Under the pieces are notes generated by a model. The model was not told the origin of the DNA. It searched no databases and worked only from the letters and a program-made list of their open reading frames with translations. A program made the translations under genes and the position numbers. 64,000 nucleotides of DNA, taken from NCBI GenBank assembly GCA_963576735.1, contig OY755190.1:4209695-4273694 (forward strand), read 5' to 3'. Within the stretch, counting starts at the first letter, position 1, and each line of letters begins with the position of its first letter. The stretch comes from Bedellia somnulentella. Lineage: Eukaryota; Arthropoda; Insecta; Lepidoptera; Bedelliidae. Below are positions 1-12,700 of this stretch, piece by piece.

Positions 1-2
1 TC

Positions 3-134
3 AATAAACTCCCTTCTGACATATTGGAATTGCCTGTGGCATCTTTTAAAAAGGCAATTAAAGCCATGCTTTTAAAGAAATCTTACTACAGTGTTCAAGA
101 TTTTTTAAACGACAAGGACCCAACGCGCACATGA
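3..134 (+). mobile_element. 3' end of a Jockey/CR1-like LINE reverse-transcriptase ORF
   Basis: The frame reads NKLPSDILELPVASFKKA and ends DFLNDKDPTRT before a TGA, the usual last residues of this LINE class. The body lies left of the window. Positions 135-351 are probably its 3' UTR plus unassigned DNA; I see no citron exon there. Confidence 0.7.
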
Positions 135-351
135 CCATGTCCGTAAAGCTATAAATCTTCCCTCGTTATTCCCAGGAATAATTGTCTGGTGAGGATTTTT
201 TTTTTTAGGAAAGACATCACTGTATCGGCCTACCGCGACCCTCGCTCAGAATCGCAACTTATTGTTGCTCATGCCGTCGTCGGCTCTCATAGATTTATTA
301 GACGATACCACATCAAAATATAATTTTATGTCAACCTTTCTTTTTCTACAG

Positions 352-1323
352 GACAACAACAGCCTATACCTAGTTATGGAGTTATGCTCAGGCGGGGATC
401 TCGCCGGTCTACTTGCCCGTAGAAACCTTCCTCTTGCTGAAAGAGACGCTGCTTTCTACATAGCGGAGATAGCTCATGCGTTGAGAGCTTTACATAACAT
501 GGGATTTGTGCATCGGGATGTGAAACCGCAAAATATATTACTTGATAGGTGAGGATTTAAAATTCTTAACTATAAGCAAACACTTTGGTATTTTAAATGT
601 TATTATTTTATTAATAGGCTTAGAACATGGGCACCCTACATCGTATTTGCAATAGAAGCAGTCATAGTCCTTTGTTTACGGATCTTTTATTTACAATTTT
701 GTTTTTGTCTTAATTACATATTTTATTATAACAATGGTTTTGACAGTGATATTTTTCCAACTTAAGTGCACGATCGACGGCAAGTAATAACAGAGAACCT
801 ACAGTTTATTTGTAGATGTATATTATTGAAATAAATAGATGGTTGGGACATACAAATTTATTCTTTAAGTGAGAAATAGCGTATATGAGTCAATGATTAG
901 AATCAAAAATTCCTTACACAAGTTAAAAAAAAGGCGAGTATGTAAGTTTAAACTTACACGGCATTGCCGTAGTGAATCCACAGTCGCATGGAGTCCAAAA
1001 ATGACCTTTCCAATATTCAGATGCGGCCACGTAAAGCTAACGGACTTCGGCTCATCGGTCCGGGTATCATCAGAGAGCACAGCCCTTGCCGCCGGAACCG
1101 CCGACTACGTGGCTCCAGAGCTTCTAGCCGCCGCTCACTGCGCCGCGAGACATTCCGTCTGTCTGCAATGCACGCGCGGTCTGCCCGCCGCGCCGCATGT
1201 ACGCTACACACCTCGCCGCACTCCACACACACACACACACACACCACTCTCCCACACGTCTGTCTGCAATGCACGCGCGGTCTGCCCGCCGCGCCGCATG
1301 TACGCTACACACCTCGCCGCACT

Positions 1324-1356
<33 letters not shown>

Positions 1357-1435
1357 ACTCTCCCACACGTCTGTCTGCAATGCACGCGCGGTCTGCCCGC
1401 CGCGCCGCATGTACGCTACACACCTCGCCGCACTC

Positions 1436-1493
<58 letters not shown>

Positions 1494-1572
1494 ACTCTCC
1501 CACACGTCTGTCTGCAATGCACGCGCGGTCTGCCCGCCGCGCCGCATGTACGCTACACACCTCGCCGCACTC

Positions 1573-1624
<52 letters not shown>

Positions 1625-1811
1625 ACTCTCCCACACGTCTGTCTGCAATGCACGCGCGGTCTGCCCGCCGCGCCGCATGTACGCTACACACCTCGCCGCA
1701 CTCCACACACACACACACACACACACACACACCACTCTCCCACACGTCTGTCTGCAATGCACGCGCGGTCTGCCCGCCGCGCCGCATGTACGCTACACAC
1801 CTCGCCGCACT

Positions 1812-1846
<35 letters not shown>

Positions 1847-4800
1847 ACTCTCCCACACGTCTGTCTACAATGCACGCGCGGTCCGCCCGCCGCGCCGCAT
1901 GTACGCTACACACCACGCCGCACTCCACACACACACACATACACACCACTCTCGCACATTTCTGTCTGCCACACACATACCACACTAAATAAACACTCAT
2001 ACACCCCTAGGCATCACCGACAGCCCCTCGTGCCGCACGTGCATGGAGGCTGACGAAACGAGTGCTCACGTGCTCCAGGAATGCACTGGGGTAGCCGACA
2101 TCCGCTACAACACAAAAGTCGCTCCTAGAAGCGGTAGCTGACCTGGATAAGCTACTCGCTTTCTGTACGGAATTAGGCTGGAAGAATTAGATGACCACTA
2201 GGTCCACGTACAATGGCCTGCCATGCTGGGTTTACCACCCGTCCAATAATAATAACATACACACATGCACACCACTCTCCCACACACAAACTACAAACAA
2301 TATTACCCACAACATGACCTACTCACAAAATCTACACTCTCCGCCTGCATCACGGAAACTAGTGATTTCAAAAGATATAATTAAATAAGACTATAATTAC
2401 TAGTTTTCGTGAATCAGACCAGCACACAAACATGCCAGATTCCTGCCTTTGCTGAATTTACAGTATACATCGCGTAGAATCTTACCCTATTTACAAGCTA
2501 ATAAAGAAAAGATACTTTACTACATTCATTTATAAAAAATATTGTATTACCACAACAAAAATCAGTAAATCCAGTAAATTGGCATGTCTTATTTGTACAA
2601 GTTTTTGCTTCCGCATGTTTGCAATCGCGCTATCATCGCATTTGATGATTTGAATAATCATTTTATTGCTTAAAACATGCGGAAGATGTATATTATTTTA
2701 CTCCAGATAAATTCCCTTTTAAACTCTCTTTAGATCATCCAATGGATCACTCATAGTTTTAAATGTTCTAAGCTACTTCATACGTATTAAGTTATATTAT
2801 ACTGCTCTGAATAGAAAGCTAAGAACCATAAAAACGGTCGCGAAATCTTAAATATATTCAACATTGCTCCATTTAAATATCTGCTCGAATTGCAAAACTA
2901 TAAGATAATATCATTTTGCATTGCTATGAGGTTAAACAATAATGAAATAAGGATTTTACTTCCCGCAATATAGTGTATTTTTTTTTTCTAAATTCTTAGC
3001 AACAAAGTGATCAAATAAGATTTTATCTGGACTAAAGTTATGATGAAACATTCTTTACACATTGAAGGTAATTTAAGATTCGTAGTTCTATGCTCATATT
3101 ATTTATTTCTTAACATAAATTACGATACGCCTTCATAATAAGGTATCTGTTTTAATAATAAATATTTTAAAGAATTAAACTATGGATAGTTAAAAAAGCC
3201 ATGCGTAAGACACCATCTATTTGGAATCGATATAAGCATCTACTACGAATCTGTCCTGAACCTTCACATTCGCCTATTAACGCCATGAGCTATTGCTTTG
3301 ACTGGTTTTTGTGGTAACTAATACCAGTGATTTGAGCATGGTTTGTAGTTAGATATTTTATAGTCATGGTTATGGGCTTAAACTTGTCAATAGCAACAGT
3401 GAAAGGATATATTATTATTATATTAGTATTATTTCGAAAGTCATTTTGGTTTCTCGCCTCTCCCATGGCCGAAAATGAAAATATAAATTTTAAATGGGAG
3501 AGGCGGTACTCCCCGACAAAAGCACAGTCGGTCGGGGTCAGGGAGTCAGGTTCAAGAACCGACGGACGATCCGAGCCGTATCGAGCAGCACCGCGCGCTT
3601 TCTGCATCTGTGCTGGAACCGACACGCCAGAGAAATCCAACCGCCTCAAGTTGGTCGCGAGGCTGGTTGGAATTAACCCGTTCGCGGACAAAACAATTGG
3701 GATAATTTCAGTCGAGGTCACACCCCACATGTCGGTGATCTCGTGAGCCAGATCGAGATACTTCCGACGCTTCTGGGTTTCGGCTTTCACGAGACCCTCG
3801 TCATGCGGGATAGTGACATCCACTAGAAATACCCTCGACTGCGACCGATCCCATACCACGATATCAGGCTTATTCGCTAGAATAGTCCTGTCCGTGATAA
3901 AGGATCGGTCCCAATAGATTTTGGCACAGTCGTTTTCTAAGATTGGCTCCGGCAGATACTTGTAATACGGCAGCCTCTGTTGCAAGAGTCCGTATTTCAG
4001 AGCGAGCTCCTGATGCAGGATTTTGGCTGCTTGGTTGTGTCTGTGCAAGTACTCAGTGTTAGCAAGAGCCGAACAACCGGAAATAACATGCCTAAGTGAC
4101 TCTACGGGACGGCCACATGCTCGACAGATGTCTGTGGTACCGTCCTTTAGGATGTATTTCCGATAGTTCTGCGTCTTGATAACCTGATCCTGTATTGCAC
4201 AGACAAAACCTTCGGTTTCCCCAAAGAGGTCCCCGAAACGCAGCCAATGCAGGGAGGCTTTACGGTCCACGAAAGGTTCGTGAAGTACCTTGTAAAACCT
4301 CCCGTGCAGCTCCTTCTCTTTCCATACGGACTCCCGATCAGAGGTGCTAAGTACCTCCGGGGTTCGCCAATCCTGTGAGGCCAACGATAAGGGAGTCAGT
4401 CCTTTATCACTAGCGACCACCTCTCCCCGAATACTATCATCCGTCATCGTCAAAAAATAGTTTCTGAGGTTGCATACCTCGCGGTTGTGCATGGTTTTGG
4501 CACTCAAGAGGCCTCGACCACCACACTTCCGCGGGATATACAATCTCATAACCGACGACCTCGGATGATGCATTCGATGAGAGGTCATCATCGTGCGGAC
4601 TCGTCTGTCCAGAGCGTCGAGTTCGGTCTGAGTCCATCTGAGCACGCCAAATGTGTACATCAGTACAGGCATGACCCAGGAGTTAATGGCTCGGATCTTA
4701 TAATTATAATTAGTATTATTATTATTATTATATTATATAACTGGTTAATAAGTTACATAAACCACCCAATTTTTTTAAAGTTCTGTTATCATTACAATTC

Positions 4801-7800
4801 ATAATCTCGGTTTCCAATTTAAAGTTATAAATTAAATTGTTTAAATTTTACTTTGAATATGCTTATATAAAATAAAAATTTGTCACAAAGTGAAAGCAAA
4901 ATTATAATTTTTCACATTTTAGTTTGATTCTTACTTACCTACTCAGTTGTATGGAGCGGCGGCAGAGTGAACTTTGATTCACGCCATATATATTCGAAGG
5001 GGTAGCAGGGGGTTCTTAAAATATGTTCCTCCAAACAACCTAATACACATATATTAAGAAAAAACTGATTATTCTAGGCCTGACTCGAGATTCGAAGTCT
5101 CCTGAACTCATGGTTAACCATTTGTTAATTTATTGTTTATTATAATGCCGTTTTTTAATACGACCTGAATTTAAATAATTGTTGGTGGAGTAACTTATTT
5201 ATTGCTTATTATTTTGGTGTGGTTAGTCCTATTGTAGTTAGTTGTTTTATTTAGATCTTTTATTATGTATGTTTTCTAAAATTATGTTTTTTTACTATTG
5301 TCTCATATAAAACAACGGATTGTGACGAAAGAAAGATTATTTAGTATGCTGATTAATGTCGAGTAGCAATTGTCTATGGGCTGAAATAATGATATAATAA
5401 AATTAAACTTTTCTTTTTATTTGCAAAATAAACATTGTCAATTAACTGAGCATTTCATAGAGATAGTCATAAGATTTTTTAAGTTTTTTTAAATCTAAAT
5501 CAAAAACAGTCATGGAAATGACAAACAGTTTACTTTTTAAAGGTGGTTGGTTTGTTTAGAACGTAAAGTAAGAGTATTTTTTTTACAACACATAATTTCG
5601 TTCACAGACCGCATGTGACTATTGGTCACTGGGAGTGATCGCGTTCGAGCTGGTTACATTGAAGAGGCCTTTTTCTTCTGGGGAAGACGACTCCGTAGCT
5701 AAGATTCTTAGCAATGTTCAAAAGTAAGTTTCATTGTATTATTTTGCTGTACTAGTAATTAATAGACATAAAAAAAAGATATATTTAAAATATTTATATG
5801 TTAATAATTATTATTTGCTCCTCTGGGTTTTACCACAATGTTTTTAAAAGTTGCCGTGCCCCGACTTAAGTATTTTGTATGTGACCTAACTCCTCCACGA
5901 ATAAATGTTGCCATTGAGGAATGATCACCCTTTAAAGTTTCCCGTGTGAATACAACTAACATGCGCTCGTTGAATTATCACTGTGCAAAAGTAGCGAAGC
6001 TACGGTCAGTTTTTATTGGCAGCCTGAGAAGCTTATTGCCCACCTAGTATTCAGTAATTAATAGTGTTGAATATTTGAATTCAAACTAGTTTTTTTTAAC
6101 TCAAATCTCGATATGTTCCTTCCACTGACCTCCATTATACTATATAAGTACGCTGGACTAATTATAGGTCGGGTGACAGTGAGGCGATTTGATTTTCGCC
6201 ATTTTGGCGCTTACAGCAGCAGTGAAGGAACAAGGAACTAATAAAAGAGACGGGACAGTAAGATAAAATATATCGATAAAATGTTTCTGCTTAAAGGAAA
6301 GGCTAATGTCCAAACAAATTAATTGCTAATGCCTTGGTTAAGCAATGATTGAGTTATCGTTGGATAAGCCGAAGCCGGAGAAAGTGGCTGTGTCAACTAG
6401 CTAGATCTAATAATAAGGGAAGGGAGGGAACGTATTTTTAAATGAAAATGTGGTTTTGTTTTGAAAACAATAGAGTAGGTGAGGTTCTTATATAAAATAA
6501 ACATAATCACATTATTTATATATTATATTAAGTACAAACAACAAAAAAAAGGTTATTTTTCTGCCATCAATTAATCATTGGCGAGCCCAAATAATTTGTC
6601 GCGACAAAAAGTTACGTACACTTACTCCTGTTATATATTGAGAATAGTTTTTTACAGCTGCATACGTACGGATGTCTATATATTTGGTGATAATTTGTTT
6701 CAATAAATATGAAAATGGCTTTTAAAATCATCCGACACAAAAGTATCTTTGAAGTGATTCTGTAGATCAGGAAACAATGTTCTTGTTTGTTAATATTAAA
6801 GCGAAATTCGGTTCTATAGGAGGTTTACCATTATTATTTTTGCAAGCCTTGCGGAATAATGACTCCACCAACAAACAAACATTCACGACACTTGTAGAAG
6901 GAATCGTCAAACCACCTCTCATTTTTTGTACAACGAGTGCTATACCATTTCCTCGATTAAATACGGGATCGTGTGGTAAAGATTCGCAAGCGACCAAGCA
7001 AATATTAAGACACAATAAGCAAAATTAATCGCAATAAACCTCCAAAATCATTTACAAACACGAAGACAATATATCAAATGACAATATACAGCGTGTTAGT
7101 TTGACGGCGATTGTTACTTCAATATTAATTCGTATATTAAAGTTTAATGCTTAATATCCACCATATGAAATAAAAAAACAGGTTAAAACCGCTTTAGCAG
7201 AAAAACTTACTTTCTCCATCAGATGGAAAACTGTAGTTACCTACACTTGCCTAGCCTAGCGCACACACCACACACTCCTACCCGTATAATGTCTCCACAT
7301 TATGACAGCAATGCAAATTTGAATTTCGCGGCCTAAACATGGCCGTTTGATTTTTCTTTGAACTTACCGCCGCGCCTGGTGCCGCTGTGGTCTTAGTTGT
7401 CTCGTATTTCAATCCAGTATTAAATATGGGGTAGTGTAATTCAAACATTTTCAAGTAAATAAAAATGTATGAAGAATAAAAGAGCATGTATGAAAAGATT
7501 GATGGATGTAAACAAAGCTAGAGAGGTTTGCCAGGATCGTACGAAGTGGCGATCGATAGTCTCTGCCTACCCCAATGGGAACTAACGGCGTGAGCATGTA
7601 TGTAATGTATGTCCTTCATGAGCGTAAGATAATAAATTTTAAAACAAATAAGAGACCCTCGAAACGATGCATTTACGTGGCATAAAATAAAGTGCACAAG
7701 AAATACCTATTCATTCATTAACCGACATCGAAATTGGAGGAGTTCTTGGTGTTTACTAAACTCTCTCGGGGCTAAAGGGCTCTAAACGGGTGTATCTGTA

Positions 7801-9733
7801 CTTTATCACACTCAACTAAAGAATATGAATAAAAATAACTCACCCCGTTTTGATTGGCAGTGGCAGATCCGGGCTATCACCTTTATTTGCGCAAAACGCA
7901 GAACATTTTGAGAATTAACTACACTAACACTGAATGTAACCTAACACGACTACCATAGAATGAAAAAGATTGTGTATTTCAATGGTATCAATTCTTTTCA
8001 GGCAGTAAAATACATACATACACATACTCACGGTTATAAATCCCTAGATGGTGTAGCCAGAGCTAAGGAATTAGAAATTTCTCAGCTACTTTTGGAAAGT
8101 TTAGTTAGGAAAAGATAGTAAAATAAAGTTTGTTGGTGATGGGTCTCCAACCGCATCGCCCAATGTTTCCTTAAAAGCCCCAATACCGTTAGTCGCCTCT
8201 TACGTCACCCACCGGAAAAAATGGGATAGTGGTATTCTAAGCCGACAGTCGACACTACACAGCACCTTTTTCAAAATTAACTAACAAACACGCTTCAGCA
8301 CGTTTAAGTACATTTGCACGCACTCGTGAAAGTATGTGCATCATTTTGTATTTCACGAAATGCACTTCGAATGCGTAATCTTAGCTCCCGTGGGTTATTA
8401 AATCACAACACAATCACAACACAAGATACTGAAACTGAACTCACACTCCGAAAATTAATGCGATAAATCAAAGTGACCTCCAATCATAAGCAACACAAAC
8501 ACAATGAGCTACAAACAACTAACTTAGTACTAATACTGTTCCTTTGATGTCATGCCGACAAGCCCGCCCGACATGATACATGCAGATTTTGAATTTCGCG
8601 GCGATATGTTTAAGTATAATTTTTCTCTGAACATACTGCCGCTCCCAGTGCCTCATTGCTCTTAGTCGCCTCGTATTCCAACGCAGTATTAACTATGGGG
8701 TAGTGTTATTCAAATTTATCACGTCAAATAATAACATGTAAAAAATAATAAGATATTAAAAGCTAAGTTCGATTGATTACTTTACCGACCTTGATTTGAT
8801 TTGGCCGCCGGTTAAGGGTCACGGCGGGTCGCAGCTGTCAGCTGAGTTGCCCGCCTTGTCATCGCGTTTCACGCACACATTGAGCGTGTTGGTGTCTATA
8901 GTACTACTTTCTTAGTGCAAATTTTAACAAAATTTGAAAAAAAAAATAAGTGTGTTTTCTTTCAACGAATTCTGCCTCTATACGTGATAATTAATCATAC
9001 TTTTCATTGAAAACAGTCGTTACAATTACACCCTGTATAAAGTTTTATCGAAACGAAACTTTACAGCACTATTGATTTATAATTATTTCTAAAAACCATA
9101 GATATATTATGCTTTATGGTAAAAAAAACACTGGCCATTTTGCAGTTTACGTCATATTTAGTTCCTCGTTCCTTCATTGGGGGCGCTTCAAATTGGCACA
9201 GTAAATAGCTGTCATTTTGATACGTATCATAAGTCCAGCGTACTTATATAGTATAATGGAGGTCAGTGGTTCCTTCTGTTTGAAGAATAGGATAGGGAAG
9301 GGGTCTATTATTTATTATGTCCAATTCTGTAATTAGTAAAATAAAAGTATCATTAAAAGTTCAAGGATGGATTTGTTAATTTATCAATAATATCTCAGTA
9401 CAATAACCTATGTTTCTTGGCTAGAAACAGGTTAAAAACTTCTTTATCTTTGTTAATTTTATTTTAAATTAGTTGTGATGATAACTAATAATTATTACAG
9501 CAATTCAATCCTATCAATCAACAAAGAATCGATATAAATTGTCCCCCCCCCATAGATACGAAGCAAGCGGCGCCCCGCCCCCGTTCCCCCCGCCCCCCGC
9601 CGCGCCGTCCCCCGCCTGGCGCGCTCTGGTAGGAGGACTGCTGCGACCGAGAGCCACCAAGCGATTTAACTATCTGGATACGTTGCAACATTCTGCGCTG
9701 GAGCATTTGTCCCCGCATAGTATACGAGATCAG
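352..9733 (+). CDS. sti: citron kinase domain, C-terminal part (exons 1-4 of the window)
   Basis: Exon 352-548 begins DNNSLYLVMELCSGGDL (hinge) and contains the catalytic loop HRDVKPQN. Exon 1021-1156 has DFGSS and the activation segment ending in APELL. Exon 5608-5723 has CDYWSLGVIAFEL. Exon 9556-9733 has LLRPRATKRFNYLDTLQ, matching the last helices of AGC-like kinases. All catalytic residues visible here are present, so an active enzyme is expected. Two oddities: a proline/alanine-rich insert (GAPPPFPPPPAAPSPAW) sits in the C lobe where relatives have a short loop, and the acceptor before it lies in a run of about ten C. An acceptor at 9500 would give a stop or the wrong phase, so 9556 was chosen. 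The donor at 1157 (GTCTGT) is weak; GTACGC at 1199 is in the same phase and would add 14 residues. Confidence 0.88.
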
Positions 9734-12700
9734 GTGAGCTATTATTAAAATAATGTGATAATAAACACTTCGGCTATATGTATACGTACCGATTGAGCGT
9801 TGGGTGCTAGCGAAGCTGTTATAGAGGACGCATTTAGATAAAATAGAGAATGATTCGCTGATCGCTTTGAAATATAATAAATAAGTTAGTTTTAAGTAAG
9901 CTTAATAGATTATTATGTTTTTTTTGGCCTTGTTTTGTGCATCTACCCAAATAATTAATTTATCGATCTCACCTTCCAAAGGTTATCTAGAAGAGATCGC
10001 TTTTAGCGATAAGACCGCCAATTGTACCTCACTGTAAACTGTTTGATCATATTATTATTTTTGTAAATTTGTGTTTGATGTGCAATAAAGAGTTATTCTA
10101 TTCTATTCTAAAGAATATTTTTTGATTTTGACATGTGCAGGCGCCCCCCTGGGTCCCGCTGACGCGCGGTCCCGAGGACGCGTCGCACTTCCCGGCGCCG
10201 GGCGGCTCCCCCCCGCCCGCCTCCGCCGCCTCCTTCCGCGCGCGACCGCCCTTCGGAGGACAGCTGCCCTATGTGGGTGAGTAACTAACTATTGTTGGTT
10301 TGGAGTATAGTCCGTTCGCTTAGATAGTGCCGCTCTTTCATCGCGCAACCTTGACGCGTACCTCATAACATCCGATGCCGAACACTTCTTTTATTTATTT
10401 TTATTTGAATGAGCATCACTTTTCCGAGAATCTGGCGGGAATTCACTTGCAACAATGGAGCTCAGTCGACGTGATTTTCGCGCTTTGATTTATAATGACT
10501 TTAAAAAAGGTTTAAAGCCTCAATAATGTATTGAACTTTTGACTTCTACTTTTGGTGAGTCTGCTTGTTCCCGAGCAACAGTATTCAATTGGTTTGCTGA
10601 ATTTATAAGAGGACGGGGATGTCTCGAAGATGAAGCGAAGACAGAACGGCCGCCAACCGCGGTCACGCAAGAAAACGTTCGTGCAGTCGAAAAACTTATT
10701 CGCGAAAACCGACGAATTACATATGTAGAGCTAGAGCGAGAACTAGGATTTGGATCAGCAGCAATGCAAACCATAATTCACGACCACTCTCCGTAAACGT
10801 TGTTCGAGATGGGTGCCGCACAAACCTACCGATGAACAGAAAGACCGTCGGGTGGATTGCTGTCTATTCATGATAGATAAATTCAACGGAGGCGAAAAAA
10901 AAACGTATATGATATACTGACTGGTGACAAAACATGGCTATATAACAATGATCCCGAATCAAAGCGACAGTCGACTGTCGACTGTATGGTGCTTTGAAGA
11001 CGAGCCTACTCCAACGAAATGTCTCGGGCACGAAGCACCCAGAAACAAATGGTCGCCTCGTTTTTCTGCAAAACGGGTCATATTGCTACTGTTGTGCTAG
11101 AGAATGAAAGAACGGTGAACTCCGAATGGTATGTGACAGTTTGTGCTCCAACAGTAATATCAGCTTGGTGTGACAAGCGACCGAAGTTAGGAATCCGGCA
11201 CCTTCTCTGGCACCACGACAATGCGGCGCCGCACACGTCTGCCAGAACACTAGACTTTTTCAACTCGAAAAATGTGTCAATTCTCCCTCACCCGCCATAT
11301 TCCCCTGACCTAGCACCTTGTGATTTTTACTGGTTTCCTAAAATCAAAGAAAAACTTGGCATGCCCCTCGTATATGCATATTTTGGAATGGATTTGATAT
11401 ATGTAAATGGTAATGCTGTATAGTGTCGGCTTAGAATAACACTACTCCATTTCTTCCGGTGGTTGTACGTAAGAGGCGTCTAAAGGTATTGGGGCTGTAA
11501 GGGATTTTTGGGCGATGCGGTTGGAGACCCATCACCAACAACCTTTACTTTACCATATTTTCCCCGCGAAGCTTTCCAAAAGTGGCTGAGAAATTTCTTA
11601 TTCCTTAGCTCTGGCTACCCCTTCTAGGGATTTATAGTCGTGAGTATATGTATGTATGTATGTAAATGGTAATGATTCCGTAACTTCGTGTGATAAAGAA
11701 TATTAATTTTAGTTTATGTATCATATTCATGTTGGGCCTGTTGCATCTAGTTTGTCTGTATTAATTTTGTACTTCATTAGATTTAAAAAAAGTGCATGCG
11801 GTTGTATGGACACTATTCAAGCGAGTGGACTATAATGTGGTTTGTTTTTGTGCATATTACTAGGAATCAAGAAAAGTAAACTTTTTATTATATTTTTTGG
11901 TTTTAATATACCTTCTCTAATCTGCCAAAAAACATAACATATAACATAACATAAACGTTTACGCCGAATATCCCCGAAGGGGTTGGCAGAGGGACTAATA
12001 CTTCTGAACATCACGTGACTTTGTCACCTGGTGTTCAGAGTACCCACGTTTTTCATGGACAGTGTACTCACGTGATAGGGGGCAGGCCTATCGCCGTTTT
12101 TGTACGAATACACTGTCACATGACTAAGTACAACTCAGCCATGTGGGTTTCCTCACGATGTTTTCCCTCACCGTTAACAACCATGATAAATTAACCACAC
12201 ATATGTCTTTAGAAAAGACAAATTGGTGTCGGCCTGACCCAGCAGGATTTGAACACTAGTCGTTTGCACGATAACCGAGTGTTATACCCACTGGGCTATC
12301 ACGGTCTGCCAAAAATAACAACATTAAAATCGGATACCGGAACAATGAGACAAACATACATATACTCACGCCATTAGTTCCCATTGGTGTAGGCAGAGAC
12401 TATCTCTCGCCACTTTCGGACGATCCTGACAAACCTCTCTAGCTTCGTTTACATCTATCAATCGACGCCTGCCTTTTTGAGCACATTTGGTCCAAATGTA
12501 TCCTCCGAGGTCGTACTCTACTAACATTACCTTCCACATTATCTCTATAAATCGCTTTTACCAATTTACTATCATCCATCCTCTCTACGTGCCCAAACCA
12601 TCTCAAAATTCCTTTTTCTATATTTTTACAATATAATCTTTCACACCGCACCTTTCACGAATCACGCTATTTCTCACTTTATTGCATAATCTAACATCAC

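Noticed and set aside
210..351. An additional upstream citron exon after the T-run acceptor near 208
   Set aside because: The translation (DITVSAYRDPRSESQLIVAH in one frame) does not resemble the kinase N lobe and no donor in phase joins 352.
1157..1985. Regularly spaced repeats resembling a CRISPR array
   Set aside because: The spacers are (CA)n of variable length, not unique sequences, and the host is an insect.
869..2053. Long ORFs on both strands with His-Thr or Cys-Val repeats
   Set aside because: They are translations of the (CA)n minisatellite in different frames. All frames are open simply because the repeat lacks stops.
6767..7028. Small gene on either strand
   Set aside because: Overlapping ORFs on both strands, no recognisable protein, no splice or promoter signals.
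9501..9555. Upstream start of the fourth citron exon at the ATTACAG acceptor (9500)
   Set aside because: It puts the exon out of phase with 5608-5723: one phase meets a TAA at 9535, the other needs one nucleotide instead of two from the donor exon.
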